Counted from the stretch's first letter, positions 1-9,497 are shown. The stretch is 64,000 nucleotides of DNA from Candidatus Formimonas warabiya (GCF_002777255.1 NZ_CP017634.1:3918903-3982902); one strand, 5' to 3'. Translations and numbers: made by a program. Notes: a model not told the origin generated them from the letters alone.

Positions 1-465
1 CAGCACGATTCCCACCATAATTCCCAAAGCGTTACTGATCATCATCCCCGCTGTGGTGCCCATCCAAACCGCAAACAGGGAATGGTATTTCGCCCCCAAG
101 GCAATACTGGCCAACTGGGTCTTGTCCCCCATTTCAGCAAGAAAAAAAGCAATTGTCACCGTCCAGAAAGGGGTAAAATATGTTTTTTTCTCCTCTCCCG
201 CCAGCTGATCCCCCCGGAGGGTCCAAAGGCCAAAGACCACAAAGGATAAGGCTGCTAAAATCTGAATATAGGAAAGGGGAATCACGTTTGTTAAATAATT
301 ACCCAATCCCACCGCCAAAAAGTGATTGGCCAGCGTGCCCACCAATACGCCGGCAAATACCGTTAAAGCATTGAACCGGGTGGCCAGCGCCACACCCAAG
401 AGCTGGGTTTTATCACCCATCTCGGCTAATACTACAAAGATCATCGAAGCCAAAAATGCATCCAT
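1..465 (-). CDS. GDT1/TMEM165 (UPF0016) family membrane cation exporter, 3' end cut by window
   Basis: The visible 155 codons begin at an ATG at 465 with a good ribosome site (TAGGAGGTTC) and run off the window edge without a stop. The motif EMGDKTQL occurs twice, near residues 15-22 and about 112-119; this internally duplicated motif defines the GDT1/UPF0016 family. Hydrophobic helices surround each copy. Family members export Mn2+ (some Ca2+) across the membrane; the bacterial ones (MneA/MneP type) protect against manganese excess. The manganese riboswitch directly upstream supports a Mn2+ role. The family is clear; the ion is inferred. Confidence 0.9.
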   Translation of the reverse strand, partial: MDAFLASMIFVVLAEMGDKTQLLGVALATRFNALTVFAGVLVGTLANHFLAVGLGNYLTNVIPLSYIQILAALSFVVFGLWTLRGDQLAGEEKKTYFTPFWTVTIAFFLAEMGDKTQLASIALGAKYHSLFAVWMGTTAGMMISNALGIMVGIVL

Positions 466-500
466 TACCTGAACCTCCTAAACAAAATTTTTGAGACAAA

Positions 501-540
501 AATAAAAGACCTTAGGCATAATAAAATATACCAAAGGTCT
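501..540 (-). terminator. riboswitch expression-platform terminator
   Basis: On the minus strand AGACCTTTGG (540-531) pairs with CCTAAGGTCT (516-507) with one mismatch, and TTTATTTTTG follows. The left arm is also the 3' end of the riboswitch core, so ligand-bound and terminated folds exclude each other. Confidence 0.8.
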
Positions 541-619
541 CGTTAGACAGGATCCTGCCGGTAAAGCCAGGCCCAGGGCCAGTATGTTGACTTTACACAG
601 AAACTACTCCCCTAAAGTT
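531..619 (-). promoter_or_regulatory. yybP-ykoY manganese riboswitch
   Basis: Read on the minus strand, the leader of the GDT1 gene contains the family's conserved pieces in order: CTTTAGGGGAGTAG (617-604), a CTGGGCC/GGC region, and AACGAGACCTTTGG (544-531). These are the hallmark parts of the yybP-ykoY element, which binds Mn2+ and usually controls exporters such as this one. The terminator just after it shares the AGACCTTTGG strand, as expected of an on-switch in which metal binding frees the transcript from termination. Recognised by eye; not scored with a covariance model. Confidence 0.85.
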
Positions 620-677
620 GTAAATTAATTATACTCCCAAGCTCCCCCAAATGCAACCGGCTTTTTCACTATTTCTA

Positions 678-1391
678 TCAATGCCCTTTTCTCAGCATGT
701 GCGCAAATGCATCGGGCAGATCGGATTTCTCAATAGCCGAAGCAGTTGCCTCCACATCATAAGCTACATCCAAAAACTCCACGGCAATACCCTTTGTGAT
801 CTGGATCAAAGCATAAACCGCGGAAGATTTACCGTGCTTAGGCTTGCCAATGCTTCCCGCATTCACCAGATGCCCTTGGTCCCATTGTTTATGACAGGGA
901 ATATGGGTATGCCCGCAGATCAATACATCTGTGTCTTCTTCCTCCAGCAGACCTTTGAGGTAATGCTCGGAAGTATCTGCCGAAAGATACTCATTTAAAG
1001 CTTTGGGGCTGCCGTGGACAATGAGAAGCCGCTTTCCCGCCGCTTCGATACGGATTTCATAAGGCAAAAAACGCAAAAATTCTTTGTTTTCCTCCGAAGT
1101 GTGCTTTTTGGTCCAAAGGAGGGACTGTTCCCCTAACAGCCTGGCCTGATCGTCCTTGAAATCACAACCGCAGACCGGACGGAAGAAACCGACGCCGTCA
1201 TCATAATTGCCCATGACACAGGGAATGTTTCGTTCCTGAATCAGGTGGATCACTTCATTGGGAAAAGGGGCATAGCCCACCAGATCACCGGCACATACCG
1301 TATAATCCACCTTTCTTTTTTCTACATCGGCAAGCACGGCCTGCAAAGCGGCCAGATTCCCATGAACATCGGAGAATACCGCTATCCTCAT
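678..1391 (-). CDS. Metallophosphoesterase, YfcE/calcineurin-like
   Basis: A 237-residue protein starting at ATG 1391 after GGAGGATG. The calcineurin-like metal-binding series is complete: DVHGN (residues 8-12), GDLVGY (about 36-41), GNYDD (about 61-65), HGSP and GHTH in the C-terminal half. There is no signal peptide, so it is cytoplasmic. Such enzymes hydrolyse phosphodiesters or phosphomonoesters with two metal ions; the substrate cannot be read from sequence. It follows the MFS gene 27 bp downstream on the same strand and may be co-transcribed with it. Confidence 0.85.
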   Translation of the reverse strand: MRIAVFSDVHGNLAALQAVLADVEKRKVDYTVCAGDLVGYAPFPNEVIHLIQERNIPCVMGNYDDGVGFFRPVCGCDFKDDQARLLGEQSLLWTKKHTSEENKEFLRFLPYEIRIEAAGKRLLIVHGSPKALNEYLSADTSEHYLKGLLEEEDTDVLICGHTHIPCHKQWDQGHLVNAGSIGKPKHGKSSAVYALIQITKGIAVEFLDVAYDVEATASAIEKSDLPDAFAHMLRKGH

Positions 1392-1418
1392 GGTTGAACA
1401 TCCTCCTTTAAATGATCC

Positions 1419-2630
1419 TTATATTTCTGTTCCCGGTTGGGTACTTTTTTTATTAATCAGGTGAATTCTGAACCAAACCGCATTAATCAAGAAAAGGGCG
1501 GCGGAAAAGAGGAACAAACCCCGGACGCCAATGATTCCCGCCATCATTCCCCCGGTAACCGGTCCCAGCATCATGCCGATATTAAAAAAGCTATTGCTGT
1601 ACCCATAGGTGCTGCTTTCCATCCCCTGGGGCGCATACCAGCGGATCAGGGTATTTACGGCGGGGATTAGTCCCCCCACGGCGATGCCGAACAAAAAGCG
1701 GCAGATTAATACCTGGCCATAGGACGTGACCAAAGCATGAGGAATTAAAGAGACCACGCTGGCGAGAAGACTGTAAAAAAGAATGCGCTCTGAGCCCACC
1801 CGGTCCCCCAGCCGTCCAAAAATAGGAGAAAAAAGCACGGAAGCCACTCCTGCCGCGGATACGGCCAGCCCGATCAAAAAAGAGGTACTGCTCTCATTAT
1901 GCTCTAATTCCTGAATAAAAACCGGCAAAAAGGGATTGGTGCTTAAAAGAGCAAACTGAATCAGCATCCCGCTGGTAAACAAGGCAGGCAGAGGAGGCGT
2001 AGAAAATATTTTTTTGGCATCAGCGGCCATCCGGGAGCCGGAAACACCCGGGACCGGTTTATTTATTTCCTTCACATAGACTACTACCAGCAATGTGGCA
2101 AGAAACAGCACCAAACCGGTAACAAAAAAAACATGGCGCAGACCAATCAGTTCTGCCATCACCCCGCCGATTACCGGCCCTAACACGGATCCCCCTACTA
2201 CCGCAGCATTTAACGTCCCTAAGGCAAAACCTACCTTTTCTTTTGGGGAGTCGGTAGAGACTAAAGCGATGGATGCGGGATTAAAGCCGGAAATCGTCCC
2301 GTTGATCAGACGCAGAATAAGCAGTTGCATGGGGGTCTGGGCGATACCCATGAGGGCGATGATTGCTCCAATTCCTAACCCGGAGCGGACAATCATAATT
2401 TTCCGCCCATAGCGGTCCCCCAGTTTGCCCCAGATAGGGGAAACAATCATCATAGACAAGAAACTGGCTCCATAGATGATCCCGGTCCAAAAATTTATTT
2501 GGCTGTCTCCCTCGACCCCTAGATAATCTTCCAAATACATCGGCAAAAAAGGAATGATCGAACTCCATGAAGCCATCACTAAAAACAGGGCCACACAAAG
2601 TACGGCCAAATTCCGTTTCCACTGTTCCAT
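1419..2630 (-). CDS. MFS transporter, multidrug-efflux type
   Basis: The protein has 403 residues and about 12 hydrophobic segments, in two halves joined by a polar linker near residue 195. The loop 2-3 signature is clear (GKLGDRYGRK), with a second copy in the C-terminal half (GRLGDRVG). The size and both signatures fit the MFS drug:H+ antiporter type, but the substrate is unknown. It ends 27 bp before the phosphoesterase. The start is preceded by only a weak GGGGATG site. Confidence 0.8.
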   Translation of the reverse strand: MEQWKRNLAVLCVALFLVMASWSSIIPFLPMYLEDYLGVEGDSQINFWTGIIYGASFLSMMIVSPIWGKLGDRYGRKIMIVRSGLGIGAIIALMGIAQTPMQLLILRLINGTISGFNPASIALVSTDSPKEKVGFALGTLNAAVVGGSVLGPVIGGVMAELIGLRHVFFVTGLVLFLATLLVVVYVKEINKPVPGVSGSRMAADAKKIFSTPPLPALFTSGMLIQFALLSTNPFLPVFIQELEHNESSTSFLIGLAVSAAGVASVLFSPIFGRLGDRVGSERILFYSLLASVVSLIPHALVTSYGQVLICRFLFGIAVGGLIPAVNTLIRWYAPQGMESSTYGYSNSFFNIGMMLGPVTGGMMAGIIGVRGLFLFSAALFLINAVWFRIHLINKKSTQPGTEI

Positions 2631-2668
2631 TTATTTCATCCCCATTACTTGTGCCGGAACTAAAAATC

Positions 2669-3382
2669 TCATTCCACACAAGGCAAATTGGATACAAAGT
2701 GATAGAGTTGCTCCAAAGACCCCATGTGGTCTGCCTGAAAGCCGGGTTCGCCCCGGTCAATCAGGCAATCGGTCACAAGAAATGTCGCCATGCCCATGGT
2801 TCCCGCCACCAAATCCTCCTGAACATCATTGCCGACCATCAGGCATTCTTCCGGCGCAACCCCCAGTTTTGCGCAGATTTCCTGAAAATAATGGAGATGG
2901 GGCTTACAGCCGCAACTGGTTTCATAGGTAGTAACAAGGGCCCAGGGAAAGTGGGCTACCCCAGCCCATATCATTCTCTGCTCCGTTGCCATCCGGGGGA
3001 AAACCGGATTTGTCGCTAAAGCGATTTGATATCCTTTTTCAACGACCCGGCTGACGATTTGTTCTGCTAAATGGGAATACCCCGCATATTGCTTCAGTTT
3101 GGGAAATTCCTGCTCGTAAAAAAGATTGAACAGGTCATACACGGTTTCTTTTTCCTGTTGCATCCCTGGTAAAAAGCTGGTCATAAATACTTCTTCATTG
3201 GTATACTGCCCTGGGTTTTTCACCATTTCTTCCGTTGAAAACATCAAGCATTTCAGGAAAGGCGCCGGCTCCGCCATGTTCTTGAAATAAGGAGTTACCG
3301 CCTGGAAATACCTGCGCAGAAAAACATCAAAATCGACGGGCAACAAGGTGCCGTCCAAATCAAACAGTACTGTTTTTATCAC
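2669..3382 (-). CDS. HAD-superfamily hydrolase
   Basis: Start chosen at GTG 3382 because AGAGG lies seven bases upstream and the HAD motif I then falls at the usual N-terminal place; an ATG at 3448 in the same frame has no ribosome site. The 237-residue product has motif I FDLDGTLLP, motif II ATNP, and motif IV GNDVQED. A large helical cap domain lies between motifs I and II. Members are Mg2+-dependent phosphatases or dehalogenases acting through a phospho-aspartate; the substrate is not evident. A terminator separates it from pckA upstream, so it may be partly uncoupled from that gene. Confidence 0.8.
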   Translation of the reverse strand: MIKTVLFDLDGTLLPVDFDVFLRRYFQAVTPYFKNMAEPAPFLKCLMFSTEEMVKNPGQYTNEEVFMTSFLPGMQQEKETVYDLFNLFYEQEFPKLKQYAGYSHLAEQIVSRVVEKGYQIALATNPVFPRMATEQRMIWAGVAHFPWALVTTYETSCGCKPHLHYFQEICAKLGVAPEECLMVGNDVQEDLVAGTMGMATFLVTDCLIDRGEPGFQADHMGSLEQLYHFVSNLPCVE

Positions 3383-3452
3383 CTGATCACCTCTATGAAA
3401 GCCCTGGGGGCTCCCGTTTTTCAAAGTTACAGCGGCAGGGAAAGACATGTCT

Positions 3453-3504
3453 TTTAAAAAATAAGCCTTACGATTTTACCGATGTAAAATCACTAAGGCT
3501 TATT
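3453..3504 (-). terminator. Rho-independent terminator after pckA
   Basis: AATAAGCCTTA (3460-3470) pairs with TAAGGCTTATT (3494-3504). An inner stem GATTTTAC/GTAAAATC extends the hairpin. On the minus strand TTATTTTTT follows. Confidence 0.85.
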
Positions 3505-3525
3505 ATAACACAAAACGATAGTAAA

Positions 3526-5109
3526 TTATTTCCTTAATATGGGTGCAGCTGCCAAAATATTTTCCGAAATATTTTTGAACTTGCCAAAGTTTTGCACAAA
3601 GCGTTCCGCTAACTTTCGTGCGGTTTCCTCGTATTGATCCTGATCCGGCCAGGTGCTTTTGGGATTTAAGATCCCATCAGGAACTTCAGGACAAGTTTTC
3701 GGCACGGCAAAACCGAAGAACGGATCGGTCTCATAGGCTACCCCATTTAAATCTCCCTTGATGGCCGCCCTGACCATGGCCCTGGTGTAAGGCAAGCTCA
3801 TGCGCTTGCCAATCCCATAGGGTCCCCCGGTCCAGCCGGTATTCACCAAAAATACATTCACCTGATGTTTTTTAATTCTTTCTTGCAAAAGCTGGGCATA
3901 AACCATGGGAAATCTGGGCAAAAAGGGCTCCCCGAATCCGGTGGAGAAAGTCGCCTGCGGTTCGGTAATGCCTCTTTCTGTCCCGGCCAGCTTACTGGTA
4001 TACCCGGAAAGAAAATGGTAAATCGCCTGTTCCGGAGTGAGCTTGGCAATGGGAGGCATGACGCCAAAAGCATCCGCCGTCAATAAAATGATCGTTTTTG
4101 GGTGGTCCCCTATGCCGGGAATCACGGAATGGGGTATGTAATCAACCGGATAGGCCGCCCGGGTATTTTCCGTTAACGCATCGGAATCATAATCGACAGA
4201 CCGGTCGTCTTCATCCACGACCACATTTTCCAGGACCGCGCCGAAACGAATGGCCCCCCAAATCTGGGGTTCATGTTGGGCAGACAGCTTAATACATTTG
4301 GCATAGCAGCCTCCCTCAAAATTAAAGATGCCGTTGTCCGACCAGCCATGCTCGTCGTCCCCGATCAACCGGCGTTCCGGATCTGCGGAAAGGGTGGTCT
4401 TGCCCGTCCCGGACAGGCCGAAAAATAAAGCGGTGTCCCCCTCCGGCCCCAGATTGGCGGAGCAGTGCATGGGGCATACCCCTTTTCCGGGAAGCAAATA
4501 GTTCATACAGGTAAAAATGGCCTTTTTCATTTCTCCGGCATAACAGGTGCCGCCAATAATAATAATCTTTTGTTCAAAGTTCAGTACCACAAAAGCCTCG
4601 GAACGCGTGCCGTCTATTTCCCGCAAGGCATTAAAGCCGGGCGCGCAAATCAGGGTGAATTCAGGCTGATGCGCTTCTAATTCTTCCTTGGAAGGACGAA
4701 TAAAAAGCTGGTGCACGAAAAGATTTTGCCACGCATACTGGTTAATCACCGTAATCGGCATGCGGTGGTCCGGATCCGACCCGCAAAACCCGTCAAAAGT
4801 AAAAAGATCCTTCTCTTCAAGGAACGCCATTAAACGGTAATAGATGTGCCAGAAAGTGTCCTCCTCCATGGGCTGGTTGGTTTTTCCCCAGTCAATGGCC
4901 TCATGGACGGAAGGCGTATCCACAATGAAACGATCCAACGGAGAGCGTCCGGTATATTTCCCCGTTTTCACACACAATGCCCCGTTGGCGGCCAGTATTC
5001 CTTCTTCCCGGTTTAAGGCCATTTCCACCAGCCGGGCAGGTGCCAGATTTCGATATTGATGGTTTATGTTGATAATACCTAATTTATCCAATAAATTGGC
5101 ATTACTCAT
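3526..5109 (-). CDS. pckA: Phosphoenolpyruvate carboxykinase (ATP)
   Basis: Interconverts oxaloacetate + ATP and PEP + CO2 + ADP, linking the C4 acids to gluconeogenesis (or the reverse, an anaplerotic step in some anaerobes). The 527-residue length is normal for the ATP-type enzyme. The kinase-1a P-loop [13 protein letters not shown] lies at about residues 231-243, and the kinase-2 metal site IGDDEHGW follows directly. The ATG at 5109 is preceded by a very strong GGGGGGAGGG. It appears to be a single-gene unit, closed by the hairpin at 3453-3504. Confidence 0.97.
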   Translation of the reverse strand: MSNANLLDKLGIININHQYRNLAPARLVEMALNREEGILAANGALCVKTGKYTGRSPLDRFIVDTPSVHEAIDWGKTNQPMEEDTFWHIYYRLMAFLEEKDLFTFDGFCGSDPDHRMPITVINQYAWQNLFVHQLFIRPSKEELEAHQPEFTLICAPGFNALREIDGTRSEAFVVLNFEQKIIIIGGTCYAGEMKKAIFTCMNYLLPGKGVCPMHCSANLGPEGDTALFFGLSGTGKTTLSADPERRLIGDDEHGWSDNGIFNFEGGCYAKCIKLSAQHEPQIWGAIRFGAVLENVVVDEDDRSVDYDSDALTENTRAAYPVDYIPHSVIPGIGDHPKTIILLTADAFGVMPPIAKLTPEQAIYHFLSGYTSKLAGTERGITEPQATFSTGFGEPFLPRFPMVYAQLLQERIKKHQVNVFLVNTGWTGGPYGIGKRMSLPYTRAMVRAAIKGDLNGVAYETDPFFGFAVPKTCPEVPDGILNPKSTWPDQDQYEETARKLAERFVQNFGKFKNISENILAAAPILRK

Positions 5110-5310
5110 AACCCTCCCCCCTTTACAGGGGAATCATACCAAAAATGGCCCTATCCAGTCAATGTAAAAAACAAACTTTGTTGCGGAAAATAAAAAGTTC
5201 TAATTTTTTCAATTTTATCTCAATACAGACTTTTAATACAACCGGTTTTCATCTCTTACTGAGGGGGGGCTGTCTTCTCTCTCATCAAAACCTGCGCGTC
5301 CTTTTTTCTC

Positions 5311-5341
5311 CGAAAAAAAACACCGTTGATCACGGTGTTTA
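5311..5341 (-). terminator. Terminator of amino-acid ABC operon
   Basis: On the minus strand AAACACCG-TGAT-CGGTGTTT is followed by TTTTTCGG. The hairpin begins in the stop codon of the ATPase gene (5339-5341), so coding end and terminator overlap. Confidence 0.9.
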
Positions 5342-6097
5342 GAGCATCTTTTCCAAAAAGGTTTTGATTCTCGGGTGACGCGGGTTTTCGAAAAACTCCT
5401 TGGGGCAGCAGTCTTCTAAAATTTCTCCGTTATCCATAAAGATCACCCGGTCGGATATTTCCCGGGCAAACCCCATTTCATGGGTCACAATCAACATGGT
5501 CATATGTTCTTGGGCCAGTTTTTTGATCACATTCAGCACTTCTCCTACCAGCTCCGGGTCCAGTGCGGACGTAGGTTCATCAAAAAGCATAATCTCCGGG
5601 TTCATCGCCAAAGCCCGGGCAATGGCGACCCGCTGTTTTTGTCCCCCGGATAATTTGGAGGGATAGGCGTCCTTTTTCTCCAGCAAGCCTACTTTTTCCA
5701 ATTGCTTCTCGGCGCTGGCCACGGCCGCGTCTTTGGCCATCTTATTCACCACCATAGGCGCTTCGATCACATTGCCCAAGGCCGTCATATGGGGGAAAAG
5801 ATTGAAGCTCTGGAACACCATGCCCATTTTTCGATAGGTAGCCCGGATATCCTGGTGAGCGGCGGTCACTTTCACACCCACATCTCCTGCTGCCTCCACC
5901 AGCATCCCTTCGATCTCCAGCATGCCCCCGTCTATTTTCTCCAATTGGTTCATGCAGCGCAGCAAGGTGCTTTTTCCGGAGCCGCTGGGCCCGATAATGG
6001 ACACAATTTCCCCTTTGTTTACTTCCAGGGACACCCCTTTTAAAACATGGAGACTGCCGAAATATTTATGGATATTGCTCATACGGATCATCGACAT
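5339..6097 (-). CDS. Polar amino-acid ABC transporter, ATP-binding subunit (GlnQ/HisP type)
   Basis: A 252-residue ATPase of standard length. Walker A is GPSGSGKST (about residues 36-44), the ABC signature LSGGQKQR, Walker [13 protein letters not shown], and the H-loop histidine is in THEMGFA. This fits the PAAT family energising uptake of glutamine, histidine, arginine or similar. It follows the second permease by 12 bp, with AGGAGAG before the ATG. It is the last gene of a four-gene operon: binding protein, permease, permease, ATPase. Confidence 0.93.
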   Translation of the reverse strand: MSMIRMSNIHKYFGSLHVLKGVSLEVNKGEIVSIIGPSGSGKSTLLRCMNQLEKIDGGMLEIEGMLVEAAGDVGVKVTAAHQDIRATYRKMGMVFQSFNLFPHMTALGNVIEAPMVVNKMAKDAAVASAEKQLEKVGLLEKKDAYPSKLSGGQKQRVAIARALAMNPEIMLFDEPTSALDPELVGEVLNVIKKLAQEHMTMLIVTHEMGFAREISDRVIFMDNGEILEDCCPKEFFENPRHPRIKTFLEKML

Positions 6098-6109
6098 TGG
6101 CTCACTCTC

Positions 6110-6760
6110 CTATTCATAAATCGAATACTTCTTCTCTAAGATGCTAAAAAGTTTGACCAGTATAGAAGAAATAATCAGGTACAGCACAAAAGCGACGATA
6201 AAGGCGGTAATGTCCGAATCCCGGGTGAAAATCTGGTTGGAAATACGCAGCAAATCCGGCATGGCAACCACCGCCAATAAGGGGGTATCCTTCACCAGGT
6301 TCACCGCCTCACTGCAGGTAGGAGGCAATACCCGCCGGATGGTTTGAGGAATAACAATCCGGCGCATGGTCTGAGGATAGGTCATGCCCAAAGCTTTCGC
6401 CGCTTCATATTGGCCTTTGTCGATGGATTCGATGCCGCCCCGGAAAATCTCCGTCAAATAGGCACCATAATTCAAGGTATAGGTCAGGATCGCTCCGGCA
6501 AAATCGGGCAGCCTGATACCGATCACGGGTAAGCCGAAAAACACGAAAAAAAGTTGCAGCAGCAAGGGCGTGCCCCGCCAAATCCAGGTATATAAAAATA
6601 AGATCCATTTTATAATTTTCGGTCCGCTTACTTTGCCGATGGCGGCTAAAAGGCCCAAAGGCAAAGCAAAGATCAGCGTGGCGAAATAAATCTTTGCGGT
6701 TAATTGTAAGCCCGACAAAATAAAGGGCAGAATGTCCAAAACATATTTGACATGATCCAT
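6110..6760 (-). CDS. Polar amino-acid ABC transporter permease (second copy)
   Basis: The protein has 216 residues and about five membrane helices. The EAA cytoplasmic loop that docks on the ATPase is visible as GQYEAAKALGM, near residue 115. It is strikingly similar to the permease encoded just upstream, both in the N-terminal region and around the EAA loop, including IPQTIRRVLP. The pair probably arose by tandem duplication and forms a heterodimeric channel like HisQ/HisM. Substrate unknown. Confidence 0.9.
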   Translation of the reverse strand: MDHVKYVLDILPFILSGLQLTAKIYFATLIFALPLGLLAAIGKVSGPKIIKWILFLYTWIWRGTPLLLQLFFVFFGLPVIGIRLPDFAGAILTYTLNYGAYLTEIFRGGIESIDKGQYEAAKALGMTYPQTMRRIVIPQTIRRVLPPTCSEAVNLVKDTPLLAVVAMPDLLRISNQIFTRDSDITAFIVAFVLYLIISSILVKLFSILEKKYSIYE

Positions 6761-6804
6761 GGCTATTTTATCCCCTTACATGTGCATACAATAATGAAAA
6801 TTCC

Positions 6805-7446
6805 TTATTCGTAGATGGAAAATCTTTTTTCTAATCTGGCAAAGATCTGAACCAAAATAGACGAAATGATGAGATAAATGATAAAGGCCACAAAAAAGGG
6901 CGTAATCTTAAAATCTCTTGTCACAATTTCCTTGGCGGAACGAAGCAAATCGCTCATGGCGATGGCTGCCACCAATGCCGTATCCTTAAAAGTAAGGATG
7001 GCTTCACTGCACGTGGCAGGCAATACCCGGCGGATGGTTTGAGGGATGATAATGCGGCGCATGGTCTGCACATAATTCATGCCCAGGGCTTTGGCCGCTT
7101 CATACTGGCCCTTGTCAATGGATTCAATGCCCGCCCGGATAATTTCCGTTTCATAAGCCCCCACATTTAAAACAAAGGCAATGATCACGGCGGTAAAGGG
7201 TGACAATACAATGCCCAAGTAAGGCAGGGCGTAATAAATAAAAAATAGTTGCAGCAGCAATGGGGTGCCCCGCCAGATCCAAGTATATAAAAATAAGATC
7301 TTTTTCAGAAATACCGGACCGGACACTTTGCCGATGGCGGCCAGCACTGCCAAAGGAAGAATTAAAACAACCGCAATGATGTATATCTCCAGAGATAGCA
7401 GCAGCCCTTTTAAAATATCCGGCAATATCGTCAAAACGTAATCCAT
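6805..7446 (-). CDS. Polar amino-acid ABC transporter permease (first copy)
   Basis: A 213-residue membrane protein with the same fold and EAA loop (GQYEAAKALGM) as its neighbour; the two share long identical runs around GTPLLLQLFF and IPQTIRRVLP. It is preceded by GGGGATAAGAG, and the gap to the next permease is 44 bp. It probably pairs with the 6110-6760 product in the membrane. A strong hairpin separates it from the binding-protein gene, which should make the binding protein more abundant than the membrane parts. Confidence 0.9.
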   Translation of the reverse strand: MDYVLTILPDILKGLLLSLEIYIIAVVLILPLAVLAAIGKVSGPVFLKKILFLYTWIWRGTPLLLQLFFIYYALPYLGIVLSPFTAVIIAFVLNVGAYETEIIRAGIESIDKGQYEAAKALGMNYVQTMRRIIIPQTIRRVLPATCSEAILTFKDTALVAAIAMSDLLRSAKEIVTRDFKITPFFVAFIIYLIISSILVQIFARLEKRFSIYE

Positions 7447-7524
7447 TGTTTTCTCTTATCCCCTTGCGCTTTGTCATTTATGACCCGGTTAAATGCCACA
7501 CATCCTATTGTACCAAAATAAAAT

Positions 7525-7558
7525 GAAATAGGAAGTATTTTTGTTTACTTCCTATTTC
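7525..7558 (-). terminator. Intra-operon attenuating hairpin
   Basis: A perfect 13-bp stem (7525-7537 with 7546-7558) has an 8-base loop. T-rich sequence lies on both sides, so it could act in either direction. It lies between the binding-protein gene and the permeases, a common way of making more binding protein than channel. Confidence 0.8.
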
Positions 7559-7579
7559 TTTTATTTCCCTATTTATTTC

Positions 7580-8440
7580 TTATTTCTTAATAATATCCGA
7601 CCCGAACCATTTGTTGCTGATCTCGGCCGCAGCGCCGTCCGCCTTCATTTCATCGAGCACCCGGTTCAGCTCAGCCAGGAAAGCTTTATCCTCCATGCGT
7701 ACACCGACCCCATAGGGTTCTTTGCCCAGGTCTTCTTCCAGGATCGCGTATTTGTCAAGGGCTTTATCCTTGTTAATCAGGTACCGGCCATTCATTTCAT
7801 TGGTCACGACCGCATCAATACGGCCAGCCTGCATATCCATTAAGGCCTGGGTGGGACTTTCAAACTTTCTCACTTCTTTAATTTCAGAGGAAATGGGATC
7901 ATTCTTCACCGCATCTTCCGCGGTACTGCCTAATTGCAAGCCAATAACTTTACCGGCCAGATCCGCCTTAGTCTTAATGGCGGAGCCTGCATTCACCACG
8001 ATAATATTGCGGTCTTCCATATAGCAGTCGGTAAAGGCGATTTCCTTCTCCCGTTCGGGGGTAATGCCCAGCGCATTCCAGATCACATCAATATCCCCGT
8101 TTTTCAGGTTCATCAAAACTCCATCCCATTGCACCGGCTTAAAGACGACTTTAACGCCCAGCCTTTCCGCTGCTTCTTTGGCTAAATCGATATCACAGCC
8201 CACTAGTTCTCCTTTTTCATCCCGGTAACCCGCCGGCGGGTAATTATCGTCCAAACCGACCACAAATTCTCCTTTTTCCTGAATTTTAACCCACGACTGA
8301 TCCACTGATTGATCGGTGGTCCCGGACTGTTCTGTCGTCCCGGACTGCTCTGTGGTATCGGCCTGTTGTCCGCCGCAGCCGGCAATAAGTAACGAAATGG
8401 CACAAATGGTCACAAATAAAAGAATCCACCTTTTTTTCAC
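7580..8440 (-). CDS. Amino-acid ABC transporter substrate-binding lipoprotein (SBP family 3)
   Basis: This 286-residue protein captures the amino acid outside the cell for the importer. It has a lipoprotein signal ending LLIAGC, so the mature protein would be anchored at Cys22. A low-complexity linker with repeated TTEQSG/TTDQS units follows, then the family-3 fold (GEFVVGLDDNYPP, DIDLAKEAAERLG, GDIDVIW). The start is GTG 8440 after AAAGGAGAGG. A promoter lies 48 bp upstream. First gene of the operon; ligand not determinable. Confidence 0.92.
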   Translation of the reverse strand: MKKRWILLFVTICAISLLIAGCGGQQADTTEQSGTTEQSGTTDQSVDQSWVKIQEKGEFVVGLDDNYPPAGYRDEKGELVGCDIDLAKEAAERLGVKVVFKPVQWDGVLMNLKNGDIDVIWNALGITPEREKEIAFTDCYMEDRNIIVVNAGSAIKTKADLAGKVIGLQLGSTAEDAVKNDPISSEIKEVRKFESPTQALMDMQAGRIDAVVTNEMNGRYLINKDKALDKYAILEEDLGKEPYGVGVRMEDKAFLAELNRVLDEMKADGAAAEISNKWFGSDIIKK

Positions 8441-8487
8441 ACTATCCTCTCCTTTGTTAAAATATTAATTACATATTCCCTAAGGGT

Positions 8488-8516
8488 ATTGTACTATAAT
8501 ACATTAACTCAGTAAA
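8488..8516 (-). promoter_or_regulatory. Promoter of amino-acid ABC operon
   Basis: On the minus strand TTTACT (8516-8511), a 17-bp spacer and TACAAT (8493-8488). The distance to the GTG start is suitable. The rest of the 8517-8696 stretch shows no convincing gene. Confidence 0.6.
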
Positions 8517-8696
8517 GCTAGGGGCAGTAGGGCAAAATCTCCCAAAGCGAACATGGGTACCATCATTATATAACACCAGGAACAAAATATGAAAAATACC
8601 GTACAAATTATTACCTGTATTTTCGCCAATCATCATCAGACTCCTCCATCCAGGAAAGGAATTTTTCATAAAACTTAAAATTTTCTTTTTCATAGG

Positions 8697-8725
8697 AAAA
8701 AACAGGCTTTTTTTGCCTGTTTTTT
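8697..8725 (-). terminator. Terminator of 3D-domain gene
   Basis: AAAAAACAGGC (8697-8707) and GCCTGTTTTTT (8715-8725) form an 11-bp stem with a 7-T loop, 38 bp downstream of the stop on the minus strand. Confidence 0.85.
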
Positions 8726-8762
8726 GCCCATGGGCTGACGATGAAACCGGATAAAGCAATGG

Positions 8763-9341
8763 TTAGAGGATAACTTTCACATTTTTCCGGCCAAATTGCA
8801 GCGCTTTCTCATGGGTTTCCATGTAGATATCGATTCTATTTCCCCGGAAATTGCCTGTGTCTTCCGCCACAAACCAGCCCATTCCCTCAATATACACTTT
8901 TGTGCCCAAGGGGATCACCTTGGGATCCACCGCTAAGGTTCCTTTATGTACCTTCACACCGCTTTTGGTGATACCGTCACTTTTCCCACAGCATTTCTTA
9001 CAACTGCAGTAGGCAGTCGCTTCAAAAATCTGTGCTGTTCCGTACTCCCGATGCCTGGATACATTGGTTGCCTCCGGCTCCCTTTTGGCCTTTGCGGCAT
9101 TTTCATTTTTCTTTGGCTCGGGGGTATTTTTTTCCTGCGCTTTTTCCCATACAGCCACTTGCTTTTTCTCCACCGCTTTAACCGGCGGTAATACCTTCTC
9201 CTTGCTTAACCCTCGGACGATCTTATCTGTCGCTGCTACTTGCTGGACCGGCATGGCTTGTCCGGGAGCCTCAATGGGAGCCGGTTCTCCTTGACAAAAA
9301 AACATGACCTCCAACAAAAGAACGAGCATAAATTTTTTCAC
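8763..9341 (-). CDS. Secreted 3D-domain protein (YocH/RpfB-like murein hydrolase type)
   Basis: The 192-residue product has a short hydrophobic N-terminal export signal, a Pro/Glu/Lys-rich spacer (residues about 25-95), and a C-terminal 3D domain. Key pieces are FEATAYCSCKKCCGKSDG, LAVDPKVIPLGTKVYI, VAEDTG and GNRIDIY; the three conserved aspartates give the family its name. Such domains are related to lytic transglycosylases (MltA) and act on peptidoglycan. Start at GTG 9341 is preferred, since AGGTGAT precedes it; GTG 9350 is the alternative. Confidence 0.85.
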   Translation of the reverse strand: MKKFMLVLLLEVMFFCQGEPAPIEAPGQAMPVQQVAATDKIVRGLSKEKVLPPVKAVEKKQVAVWEKAQEKNTPEPKKNENAAKAKREPEATNVSRHREYGTAQIFEATAYCSCKKCCGKSDGITKSGVKVHKGTLAVDPKVIPLGTKVYIEGMGWFVAEDTGNFRGNRIDIYMETHEKALQFGRKNVKVIL

Positions 9342-9497
9342 TTTTATCACCTAATACTTAAATTTTCTTATCCTCTCCCAGATTTATTATTTATTTTCCC
9401 TATTTGTTCATTAAATATACATATATTTCCATATTTTATTAATTTGCTACTCTTTTTATGTTGGAGACACAAGAATTCCATTTTTTTCTCTCATGAC

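Noticed and set aside
8469..8759. Minus-strand 96-codon open frame upstream of the amino-acid binding protein
   Set aside because: It spans the promoter of the ABC operon and a terminator, has no ribosome site, and its sequence looks random.
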